DNA of 13,754 bases from positions 1-13,754 of the forward strand of contig DAIUKO010000200.1 in assembly GCA_036848175.1 (NCBI GenBank), given 5' to 3'. This document shows, one piece after another, positions 7,013-12,969 of the stretch. The position numbers and the translations under genes are program-made. This DNA comes from QHWF01 sp036848175. GTDB lineage: Bacteria; Acidobacteriota; Vicinamibacteria; Vicinamibacterales; CAVVIG01. The notes below the pieces were generated by a model, which worked only from the letters and a program-made list of their open reading frames with translations, was not told where the DNA came from and searched no databases. The first letter of the stretch is position 1. Each line of letters opens with the position of its first letter.

Positions 7013-7936
7013 ATCCCTCGCAAGCCGCTTCTCGCTGGCCTGCTGTTCGCGGCCGGCGCCTCGATCGCCGCCCTCGCGCAGCAACCGCCGCAACAGCCAA
7101 CGCCGACGTTCAAGAGCGGCACGCAGGTCGTGTCGCTGTTCGTGACGGTGGCCGATGTCCAGAAGCGCCTCGTTCCGGATCTCACGCAGGGGGATTTCGA
7201 GGTGTTCGACAACGAGAAGCCGCAGCCGATCACCTACTTCGACAACTCGATCCACCCCATCACCGTCGTCGTCATGCTCGATACCAGCGGCAGCATGACG
7301 CTGACGATCGATCTGTTGAAGAAGGCGGCGGAGCAGTTTCTGCTGCGTCTCCTGCCGGACGACAAGGCCAAGGTCGGCGCGTTCAACGACAAGGTGCAGA
7401 TCAGCGCGCGCTACACCAACAACCGTGACGAGCTGATTGGCGCCGCGAAGGATCTCGATTTCGGCAACGGCACGCGATTGTGGGATGCCCTCGGCCTGAG
7501 CCTCGACGAGTTGAAGGGGATCGACGGGCGCCGCGTGATCCTGGTGTTCACCGATGGCGACGACACCGAGAGCAAGATCGGCCTGGGCACGATCATCGAA
7601 CGCGCGCGCGCGGAAGAAGTGATGGTCTACGCGATCGGGCTCGAGTCCAACTATTTCAACGGACAGCGCATGGTGCGCAGCAAACCCGATCGGGGCCTGC
7701 GAAAAGTCGCGGACGAAACCGGCGGCGGATATTTCGAGCTCGAGAAGACCGCCGATCTCGAACCGACCTTCACGCGCGTCGCGCAGGAGCTCCACAGCCA
7801 GTACGTCATCGGCTTTACGCCGATGCAGCTCGATGGCCGCGTCCACAAGCTGGCCGTGAAGATGAAGCAGGCCGGGATGACGGCGCGAGCACGTCGCAGC
7901 TACCTCGCGGTCGCCGATAAATCCACAGCGCAGTGA
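7010..7936 (+). CDS. Secreted vWFA-domain protein, acidobacterial type
   Basis: Member of the vWFA-related family expanded in acidobacteria (TIGR03436-like); function unknown, presumed extracytoplasmic binding or adhesion. The 308 residues contain a signal peptide (MIPRKPLLAGLLFAAGASIAALA, cleavage near 23), a Gln/Pro-rich linker (24-33), a short beta region with the family phrase FEVFDNEKPQPI (63-74), then the vWFA domain from about 84. The metal-binding (MIDAS) residues are all present: DTSGSM (91-96), T155 in GNGTRLWDA and D182 in FTDGDD. The C-terminal ELHSQYVIGFTP (260-271) is also family-typical. No good ribosome site precedes the ATG, which lies in a perfect stem. It stands alone, divergent from the FTR1 operon. 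Confidence 0.9.
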   Translation: MIPRKPLLAGLLFAAGASIAALAQQPPQQPTPTFKSGTQVVSLFVTVADVQKRLVPDLTQGDFEVFDNEKPQPITYFDNSIHPITVVVMLDTSGSMTLTIDLLKKAAEQFLLRLLPDDKAKVGAFNDKVQISARYTNNRDELIGAAKDLDFGNGTRLWDALGLSLDELKGIDGRRVILVFTDGDDTESKIGLGTIIERARAEEVMVYAIGLESNYFNGQRMVRSKPDRGLRKVADETGGGYFELEKTADLEPTFTRVAQELHSQYVIGFTPMQLDGRVHKLAVKMKQAGMTARARRSYLAVADKSTAQ

Positions 7937-7948
7937 AAGATGATGTGA

Positions 7949-7969
7949 CGCGGGCCCGATCGGCCCGCG
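7949..7969. terminator. Hairpin between convergent vWFA gene and 28-aa ORF; possible bidirectional terminator
   Basis: CGCGGGCC and GGCCCGCG form an 8-pair GC stem with a 5-nt loop. It lies 13 nt after the vWFA stop on the plus strand and 1 nt after the stop of the 28-codon ORF on the minus strand. There is no T-run on the plus side; the minus side is only weakly T-rich. It may serve both transcripts, or be a REP-like repeat related to 6938-6963 by the shared GTGACGCGGGC. Confidence 0.4.
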
Positions 7970-7970
7970 C

Positions 7971-8057
7971 CTAGACGAGCAGGGTCGCGACGATCGCTAC
8001 GAGCAGCAGCGCACCGACTACCCATTCCGCCGACGCCGAAAAGCTCCATTCACGCAT
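7971..8057 (-). CDS. Candidate 28-aa single-pass membrane microprotein
   Basis: An ATG at 8057 opens 28 codons to TAG at 7971. The peptide begins MREWSFSASAEWVVGA, and an uninterrupted hydrophobic run (WVVGALLLVAIVATLLV, 12-28) fills the rest: a short polar head and one membrane helix, with no charged residue after Glu11. GGGAG lies 8 nt before the ATG, a better ribosome site than most genes here have. It is divergent from the frataxin gene and convergent with the vWFA gene, and a hairpin follows its stop. I do not recognise the peptide. In GC-rich DNA a 28-codon ORF can arise by chance, but ribosome site, composition and hairpin together argue for a real gene. Confidence 0.45.
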   Translation of the reverse strand: MREWSFSASAEWVVGALLLVAIVATLLV

Positions 8058-8119
8058 TTTCCAATCTCCCGTCTTCCTTGGGTTAGACGGCGCACCCCCG
8101 GCAAAGGTTTAATAGGCGC

Positions 8120-8440
8120 ATGAGTGCGTTGACCGACCAGGAATTTCGCGTGAAAAGCGATGAAGCGCTCGAATCCGCACGCCGTGCGCTGCTGCCGCTC
8201 TCGGACAGCGAAGGCTTCGAAGTCGAGCTCCAGAACGGCGTGCTGAACCTCGTCTTCGAAGAGCCCTCCGAGATGAAATTCGTCGTGTCGCCGAACGCGC
8301 CGGTGCGGCAGATCTGGGTGTCCGCGATGGCGAGGAGCTACAAGCTCTCGTGGTCGCCGGACCGCAATACGTTCGCGCTCGACGGTGAAACGCTCTCGCA
8401 GCTGCTCGAACGCCTCGCCCGCACGTTTCTGGAGAGTTAG
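8120..8440 (+). CDS. cyaY: Frataxin/CyaY-like iron-binding protein
   Basis: Small cytosolic protein of the frataxin family (106 aa, normal for CyaY), which binds iron through acidic residues and modulates iron-sulfur cluster assembly at the cysteine desulfurase. Layout matches the family: an N-terminal helix with acidic residues (E8, D14, E15, E18), the strand EVELQNGVLNLVFEE (34-48, matching the CEINGGVLTITFE region of E. coli CyaY), the signature SPNAPVRQIWVSA (57-69, compare NRQEPLHQVWLA), the strand SYKLSW, and the C-terminal helix DGETLSQLLERLARTF. No isc or suf genes are next to it, but an FTR1 iron permease is 1.3 kb away. Its TAG overlaps the convergent racemase TAA. Confidence 0.82.
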   Translation: MSALTDQEFRVKSDEALESARRALLPLSDSEGFEVELQNGVLNLVFEEPSEMKFVVSPNAPVRQIWVSAMARSYKLSWSPDRNTFALDGETLSQLLERLARTFLES

Positions 8441-9516
8441 ATCCGGAATCCGTTCTTCAACGGATCATCATCGTCGATGATGAAGGTGTGCTCGCCGGTG
8501 ATCCAGGCCGAGCCTTCGATCGCCGGCACGATCGCCTGATGCTCGCCGGCGAGCGTCCGCGAAACGACGCGTCCTGTGAAGCGCGTGCCGATCACGCTCT
8601 CGTGCACGAACGGCTTGTCGTCCGCCAACAGACCCATCGCGTCGATCACCGCCATCACCGCGCAGGTGCCGGTTCCGCATGGCGATCGATCGACTTCGGC
8701 GTCCGCGAAGATGGTGACGTTCCTGAGATCGGCGCGATCGTCGCTGGCGGGCCCGGTGAAGATCGTGCCGTAGATGCCGCGCAGTCCCGGCTCGAGCGGA
8801 TGCTCGATCGTGACCGAGGCTTCGATCGCGCGCTTGATGTCCATGCCGACGCGCCGCAGCTCTGGCAGGTGCGCAATATCGATCGGCAAGCCGACCGTCT
8901 CGCTGTCGACGATCGCGTAGAAGGCGCCGCCGAACGCCACGTCAGCGCGAATCTGACGCGACGCGAGCTTGACCAGCAATCCACCGTGCAGCACGAACGA
9001 TGGAACGTTGACGAACGACACGCTTTCGACCCGAAGCTCGCCCTTCGACGAGCTCAGGGCGGGCGGTGGATCCGGCGACTCGCTCGTCGTGAGCCGCTCG
9101 ACGGAAGAGCGCAGATTCGCCCGCGCCCGAATCGTGCCGGCGGGCGAATCGTAGATGATCGTCGCGCCGTCGCCGCCGGGCATCAGCAGTCCGCGCTCGA
9201 GCGCGATCGTCGTCACGGCGATCACGCCGTGCCCGCACATCGTGCTGTAGCCCTCGTTGTGCATGAAGAGGACGCCGGCATGCGAGCCGGGCATCACCGG
9301 TTCGGTGAGGATGGCGCCGTACATGTCGGCATGACCGCGCGGCTCGAGCATCAGCGCGCGGCGCAGATGATCCGCATGCTCGCTCACCCACGCTCGCTTG
9401 TCGAGCATCGTCTTGCCGCGCGGCGCCGGAAATCCGCTGACGACGAGACGCAGCGGCTCGCCCGCCGCGTGCGCGTCGATTGTGTTCACACGCACCATGC
9501 GGTAGAACTTTAGCAT
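8437..9516 (-). CDS. Proline racemase / 4-hydroxyproline epimerase family protein with in-frame repeat insert
   Basis: Cytosolic, cofactor-independent epimerase/racemase family (two-base mechanism with a cysteine pair). Both catalytic cysteines are present: C94 in MCGHG and C280 in DRSPCGTGTCA. The MCGHG form and the Cys/Cys pair favour 4-hydroxyproline epimerase or a racemase over trans-3-hydroxy-L-proline dehydratase, which has Thr at the second site. At 359 aa it is about 25 longer than the usual 333 or so; the excess sits at about 134-160 (containing PDPPPALSSSKGEL), between the YDSPAGTIRARA strand and VESVSFVNVPSF, and is encoded partly by a palindrome at 9039-9061. The ATG at 9516 is only 1 nt from the divergent gene; M7 (ATG at 9498) starts MVRVNTIDAHAAGEPLR, nearer the family N-terminus, and may be the true start. 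Confidence 0.88.
   Translation of the reverse strand: MLKFYRMVRVNTIDAHAAGEPLRLVVSGFPAPRGKTMLDKRAWVSEHADHLRRALMLEPRGHADMYGAILTEPVMPGSHAGVLFMHNEGYSTMCGHGVIAVTTIALERGLLMPGGDGATIIYDSPAGTIRARANLRSSVERLTTSESPDPPPALSSSKGELRVESVSFVNVPSFVLHGGLLVKLASRQIRADVAFGGAFYAIVDSETVGLPIDIAHLPELRRVGMDIKRAIEASVTIEHPLEPGLRGIYGTIFTGPASDDRADLRNVTIFADAEVDRSPCGTGTCAVMAVIDAMGLLADDKPFVHESVIGTRFTGRVVSRTLAGEHQAIVPAIEGSAWITGEHTFIIDDDDPLKNGFRI
9039..9061. repeat. REP-like palindrome inside the racemase gene
   Basis: CGCCCT (9039-9044) and AGGGCG (9056-9061) flank TCGACGAGCTC. The core CCTTCGACGAGCTCAGGG belongs to a type of short palindrome seen scattered in many high-GC genomes. On the coding strand it is translated as ALSSSKGE within the extra segment of the racemase. 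Confidence 0.6.
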
Positions 9517-9517
9517 C

Positions 9518-10435
9518 GTGAAGGCGTTCTACTCGGACACGTTCGTTCTGCCGCTGCCAGAGCATCATCGATTTCCAATGGCGAAGTACCGCCTCGTCCG
9601 CGAGCGTTTGCTCGCCGACCGCGTGCTGTCGGCGGACGATCTGCACCTGCCCGACCCGATCGACTGGGACGATCTGCGCCTCGTCCACGACGCGGCATAC
9701 GTCGACGCCGTCGCGACCGGAAGTCTCGCGCCCGAGATCCAGCGCCGCATCGGCTTTCCCTGGTCGCCGATGATGGTCGAGCGATCGCGGCGCTCTGTCG
9801 GCGCCACCTTGGCGGCCGCGCGCCACGCCATCGGATCATGTGCGGTCGCCGCAAACCTCGCCGGCGGTACGCATCACGCATTCCGCGATCGCGGTGAAGG
9901 GTTCTGCGTGTTCAACGACGTCGCCGTCGCCGCCGCCGTCCTCCTTCGCGACGGTGCGATTGCCCGCGCCGCCGTCGTCGATTGCGACGTCCATCAGGGA
10001 AACGGGACCGCCGCGATCTTCCGCGACGAGCCGGCGATCTTCACTTTCTCGCTCCACGGCGAGAACAACTTCCCGTTCCGGAAGGAAGTCAGCGACCTCG
10101 ACGTCACGTTCGCGGACGGCGCCGGTGACGACGAGTACCTGGCTGCGCTGGCCGCGCATCTTCCGCCCGTGCTCGACTCACATCGTCCCGATGTCGTCTT
10201 CTATCTCGCCGGCGCCGATCCGTTCGAAGGCGATCGGCTCGGCCGGCTGAAGCTGTCGATCGAGGGGCTGCGAGCCCGCGATCGGGTCGTGTTCGACGCC
10301 TGCCGCGTCCGCGGCATTCCGATCGCCGTCACGATGAGCGGCGGCTACGCACCCGACGTCGATGCGATCGTCACCATCCACTGCAACACGATTCGAGAAG
10401 CCGTGCGCTCATGCCAATCCGCTTTCGTCTGCTGA
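9518..10435 (+). CDS. Histone deacetylase-fold zinc amidohydrolase
   Basis: Member of the HDAC/acetoin utilization/acetylpolyamine amidohydrolase superfamily; in bacteria these remove acetyl groups from small amines or proteins. In 305 residues: HH at 119-120 in GGTHHAF (general base pair), FNDVAVAA (132-139), zinc ligands D157 and H159 in VVDCDVHQGNGT and D234 in AGADPFEGD, and the transition-state Tyr277 in MSGGYAPD. All are intact, so it should be active. Overall pattern is closest to the class IV-like bacterial group. The start is GTG at 9518, giving the conserved FYSDTFVLPLPEHHRFPMAKY N-terminus; there is no strong ribosome site. Its end overlaps the reductase gene by 25 nt in another frame, so the two are co-transcribed. 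A substrate in the same amine or amino-acid pathway is an inference. Confidence 0.9.
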   Translation: MKAFYSDTFVLPLPEHHRFPMAKYRLVRERLLADRVLSADDLHLPDPIDWDDLRLVHDAAYVDAVATGSLAPEIQRRIGFPWSPMMVERSRRSVGATLAAARHAIGSCAVAANLAGGTHHAFRDRGEGFCVFNDVAVAAAVLLRDGAIARAAVVDCDVHQGNGTAAIFRDEPAIFTFSLHGENNFPFRKEVSDLDVTFADGAGDDEYLAALAAHLPPVLDSHRPDVVFYLAGADPFEGDRLGRLKLSIEGLRARDRVVFDACRVRGIPIAVTMSGGYAPDVDAIVTIHCNTIREAVRSCQSAFVC

Positions 10436-11439
10436 CCGAAGACGACGTCAAGGCCGTCCTGACGATGGACGACTTGATCGAGACGATGACGTCGGCGTTG
10501 CAGCGCTTTTCGACGGGAGGCGTCGTTCAGCCTGTCCGGTCGGTCGTGACTGTCAACGAGCACGCATTTTTCGGCGTCATGCCCGCCTACGTCCGGCGCG
10601 CGACGACTTCGGGCGAGCGAAGCGACGCTTCGCTCGGCGCGAAGCTGGTCACCGTCTTCGAGAGCAATACGGCGCGCGGCCTGCCGACGCACCTGGCGTC
10701 GATTGCACTGCTGGATCCGGAGACCGGCGGGTTGCGCGCGCTGCTCGACGGACGCTACATCACCGAGTCGCGGACGGCGGCGGTCTCGGCGGTCACGTCA
10801 CGCCTGCTCGCCCGAAAGAACGCGTCGGCGCTCGCCATCATCGGATCCGGGGTGCAGGCGCGCAGTCACCTCGAGGCGTTGTCACGGGTTCACCGGCTGC
10901 GTCAGGTGACAATCTGGAGCCCGAACAAGGAGCATCGCGACCGCTTCGTCGACTGGTGTCAGACCGCGGTCAGACCGCGGTCAGACCACGGTCTGACCGC
11001 TGCGACGGCGGTGGATCACGCCGGCGAAGCCGTCGTCGGCGCCGACCTCATCGTCCTCGCGACTTCGTCGCCGACGCCGGTCATCGAGAACAACTGGGTG
11101 AAGCCCGGCGCTCACGTGATGTCGGTCGGCGCCTGCCGGCCGAACCAGCGCGAAATGGATCCCGAGCTCGTGCAGCGGGCGAGATTGTTCGTCGACTCAC
11201 GCGCCGCGGCGCTCGTCGAATCCGGCGATGTCGTCATGGGGATGCGCGAAGGCCGGTTCACAGCCGACCACATCGTCGCGGAGATTGGCGAGCTCGTGAA
11301 CGGCGGAAGCGGACGCCAGACCGAACGCGACGTGACGATCTTCAAGTCGCTCGGACTCGCAGTGGAAGACGTGACCGCGGCCGACCTCGCGTATCGCCGC
11401 GCCGTCGAGCGAGGAATCGGGAAAGAGCTGGAACTCTAA
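10411..11439 (+). CDS. Ornithine cyclodeaminase / mu-crystallin family protein, probably an imine reductase
   Basis: NAD(P)-binding enzyme of the OCD/mu-crystallin superfamily (342 aa). Seen: substrate-side K78 in GAKLVTVF, the family motif ITESRTAAVSAV (117-128), Rossmann glycines in IIGSGVQARSH (143-153) and GADLIVLATSS (210-220). Where true ornithine cyclodeaminases have a D-C-P-G-K-T segment, this one reads VGACRPNQREMDPEL (239-253), very like mu-crystallin (GASRPDWRELDDEL). That favours ketimine or pyrroline-2-carboxylate reductase activity. Next to a hydroxyproline-type epimerase/dehydratase-family gene, reduction of pyrroline-2-carboxylate to proline is an attractive role, inferred only. 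Two palindromic segments give extra loops at about 65-74 and 184-198. It overlaps the HDAC-fold gene by 25 nt, and its TAA overlaps the convergent coxB TAG. Confidence 0.88.
   Translation: MPIRFRLLTEDDVKAVLTMDDLIETMTSALQRFSTGGVVQPVRSVVTVNEHAFFGVMPAYVRRATTSGERSDASLGAKLVTVFESNTARGLPTHLASIALLDPETGGLRALLDGRYITESRTAAVSAVTSRLLARKNASALAIIGSGVQARSHLEALSRVHRLRQVTIWSPNKEHRDRFVDWCQTAVRPRSDHGLTAATAVDHAGEAVVGADLIVLATSSPTPVIENNWVKPGAHVMSVGACRPNQREMDPELVQRARLFVDSRAAALVESGDVVMGMREGRFTADHIVAEIGELVNGGSGRQTERDVTIFKSLGLAVEDVTAADLAYRRAVERGIGKELEL
10614..10636. repeat. Perfect 10-bp inverted repeat inside the reductase gene (first)
   Basis: CGAGCGAAGC (10614-10623), spacer GAC, GCTTCGCTCG (10627-10636). Translated as part of GERSDASLG (68-76) where relatives normally have a short turn before the GAKLVTVF strand. 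Confidence 0.7.
10960..11000. repeat. 11-bp tandem palindromic repeat inside the reductase gene (second)
   Basis: Units CAGACCGCGGT (10960-10970), CAGACCGCGGT (10971-10981), CAGACCACGGT (10982-10992) and partial CTGACCGC (10993-11000). Each GACCGCGGTC core is itself a palindrome, and 10977-10987 with 10990-11000 form a perfect 11-bp inverted repeat around 2 nt. Translated as QTAVRPRSDHGLTA (184-197), between secondary-structure elements of the dinucleotide-binding domain. Confidence 0.75.
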
Positions 11440-12185
11440 GGCGCAGTCAGCTGACGCTCCTGATCGTCGAACCACTTGCGGAAGTCGGCCTCGTTCTGAA
11501 CGGTGATGAAGCCGCGCATGCGGAAGTGGCCGAGGCCGCACAACTGGGAGCAGGAGATTTCGTATTCGCCCAGACGGTTGGGAACGAACCAGACAGGCAT
11601 CGTCATCCCCGGAATGGCATCCTGCTTCACGCGCATCTCAATCAACCCGAAGCTGTGGATGACGTCCTTGCTGGACAGGTAGACGAGCACGGGCCGATTG
11701 ATTTGCAGATAGAGCTGATTGATCGTCGTCACGTCGTCTTTCGCGGCGGGATCGGTCCGATCGAGGCCGAGCGGATTGTCGGCGGTCACCTTGCTGATAT
11801 CGGTGCGGCCAAATCGCCCATCCGGCCCTGGGTAGTGGATGTTCCACGCGAACTGCTCGCCCACGATGCGCACCACCAGGGCTTCGCTCTCGGAGGGGAA
11901 CGCTTTGACGCGCGTGGCCCACGCCGGAATCGCGTAGCCGACGAGGAGCACGATTTCGATGATGGCGACGCCCACTTCCGTACTCTTCGCCAATTTGCCC
12001 TTCGCGCCGGTGTAACTGGCTCTGGGGTTGGCGCCCTTCCGGAAACGGAACAGCACGAATATGAAGAAGGCGCCCCAGCCAATGAATAGGACCAGCATCA
12101 GCCAGTGCACGAGAATCGTCATCTGATCGATGTCGGCCGCGTGCTGCGACGCCTGCACCGGCATTCCGAGGAGGCTGCTCATCAT
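11436..12185 (-). CDS. coxB: Cytochrome c oxidase subunit II
   Basis: Subunit of the aa3/caa3-type terminal oxidase that takes electrons from cytochrome c into the CuA centre on the periplasmic side. In 249 residues: two helices (about 24-47 and 72-91), then the cupredoxin domain. CuA ligands are intact: H177 in VIHSFG, C212 and C216 in SCSQLCGLGH, H220 and M223; the aromatic electron-entry motif is QFAWNIHYPG (111-120). Gln214 replaces the more common Glu between the cysteines. There is no C-terminal haem c domain (no CxxCH), so an external cytochrome c is needed. No lipobox is seen. The ATG at 12185 overlaps the upstream gene's stop (ATGA), with GAGGA 10 nt upstream. It is the last gene of the oxidase operon, whereas coxB is usually first. 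Confidence 0.95.
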   Translation of the reverse strand: MMSSLLGMPVQASQHAADIDQMTILVHWLMLVLFIGWGAFFIFVLFRFRKGANPRASYTGAKGKLAKSTEVGVAIIEIVLLVGYAIPAWATRVKAFPSESEALVVRIVGEQFAWNIHYPGPDGRFGRTDISKVTADNPLGLDRTDPAAKDDVTTINQLYLQINRPVLVYLSSKDVIHSFGLIEMRVKQDAIPGMTMPVWFVPNRLGEYEISCSQLCGLGHFRMRGFITVQNEADFRKWFDDQERQLTAP

Positions 12186-12418
12186 GAAGCGGTTTCCTCT
12201 GACTCACTGGCGGCGGCGATCTTCGCCCGCCGCATCAAGTAGATGAAGAACGACGCAAACCCGCCGAGGACGCCGGCCACGACAATGAGCATCGCGAGGA
12301 TGCCCAGGTTCATGGCGATGGCCATCGGCGAATCGCTGTTGCCGAAGCAGACGGGACATGCGAGCGCGGCTCGCGGCGCGGCAACGGCGACGAGAGTCAT
12401 CAACGTCTGACGCATCAC
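12182..12418 (-). CDS. Small membrane protein with exported Cys-Pro-Val-Cys motif (oxidase operon)
   Basis: A 78-residue protein (77 if ATG 12415 is used instead of GTG 12418; both are coupled to the preceding stop). Signal-like start MMRQTLMTLVAVAAPRAALA, then CPVCFGNSDSPM (21-32), a single helix (about 36-62) and a charged cytoplasmic tail RRAKIAAASESEETAS. If the first segment is cleaved or anchored, the two cysteines face the periplasm. It sits between subunits IV-side genes and coxB with 4-nt overlaps, so a role in oxidase assembly, for example copper handling for CuA, is plausible but unproven. There is no CxxCH, so it is not a c-type cytochrome. Confidence 0.8.
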   Translation of the reverse strand: MMRQTLMTLVAVAAPRAALACPVCFGNSDSPMAIAMNLGILAMLIVVAGVLGGFASFFIYLMRRAKIAAASESEETAS

Positions 12419-12612
12419 AATCCCCGGGTCTTTCGCTGAAACGCCGCGCCATAGACGGCGAGGCCGACGCCGCTGGCAAGCGAGGCGGCGCTGGCCACGG
12501 CATACGTCACGTCATGCGCCACTCGATACTGCCCTGCTGCCCACGCCGCGACGAACGCGGTCAGGACGACCGAGATCGCGATGAACAACAGATGAAAGGC
12601 GCGAAGCGACAT
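12415..12612 (-). CDS. 65-aa two-helix membrane protein of the oxidase operon
   Basis: Short protein with two hydrophobic helices (MSLRAFHLLFIAISVVLTAF, 1-20, running to about 26; and about 37-55) and a basic C-terminus FQRKTRGL. No known domain recognised. It starts at the base directly after the subunit IV stop and ends overlapping the next start (GTGATG), so it is translated as part of the oxidase operon. It may be a small accessory oxidase subunit; no enzymatic residues are visible. Confidence 0.75.
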   Translation of the reverse strand: MSLRAFHLLFIAISVVLTAFVAAWAAGQYRVAHDVTYAVASAASLASGVGLAVYGAAFQRKTRGL

Positions 12613-12957
12613 CTAATGTCCGCCCGCGTGTTCACCGCCGCCGATGGCCGGCTGCGGCGTGCCAATCGTGTCCATCAGCGTGAAAAGAGGAACGGACATC
12701 AGCACCACGAAGAAAATCACCGTCAGCAGCAACGCGCCGTAGATCCACTTCTTCTCATTGCTGAGGTGCATGAACACTGTCGCGACCATCGACCCCTTCA
12801 TGATCGCGATGATCAACGCCACCGTAACCGCCAGGGCGATCGACGACAAGTGAACGAGGTTGACCGCGACGGTGATGGCGGTGAAGACGAGCAGCGCCCC
12901 GCCGATCATGACGTACTTGCGAAGGCTTGCCTGAACGCTCGCCGGATCCGAATGCAT
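12613..12957 (-). CDS. Cytochrome c oxidase subunit IV (prokaryotic type)
   Basis: Small membrane subunit of the haem-copper oxidase (COX4_pro / CtaF-CyoD type), thought to help assembly or stability of the core. Its 114 residues show three helices (about 15-33, 38-62, 72-95), with the family-typical second helix ending IIAIMKGSMVATVFMHL (48-64), in which the K-G/FMHL pattern is diagnostic. The C-terminal tail is Gly/His-rich (GGGEHAGGH), which could touch metal but is probably just flexible. A GGGGGA ribosome site precedes the ATG by 7 nt, and coxC ends 12 nt upstream. Confidence 0.9.
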   Translation of the reverse strand: MHSDPASVQASLRKYVMIGGALLVFTAITVAVNLVHLSSIALAVTVALIIAIMKGSMVATVFMHLSNEKKWIYGALLLTVIFFVVLMSVPLFTLMDTIGTPQPAIGGGEHAGGH

Positions 12958-12969
12958 GTCCGCGTCCCC

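Noticed and set aside
6899..7846. 315-codon minus-strand frame over the vWFA gene
   Set aside because: Antisense to a gene with signal peptide and full MIDAS; it also crosses the promoter region.
8058..8119. Divergent promoters for the frataxin gene and the 28-aa ORF
   Set aside because: TATTAA/TTTAAT-like hexamers exist, but no -35 partner at 16-18 bp was found on either strand.
8488..9513. 341-codon plus-strand frame over the racemase
   Set aside because: Antisense shadow with typical Arg/Asp/His bias; the minus-strand gene has both catalytic cysteines.
10960..11000. CRISPR-like array
   Set aside because: Units of 11 bp are contiguous without spacers and lie inside a coding gene; this is a tandem palindrome repeat.
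10362..12089. 575-codon plus-strand open frame across the reductase and coxB
   Set aside because: Runs in the wrong frame of the reductase and antisense to coxB, is Arg/Asp-rich with no motif, and both real genes have intact family signatures. A GC-rich shadow.
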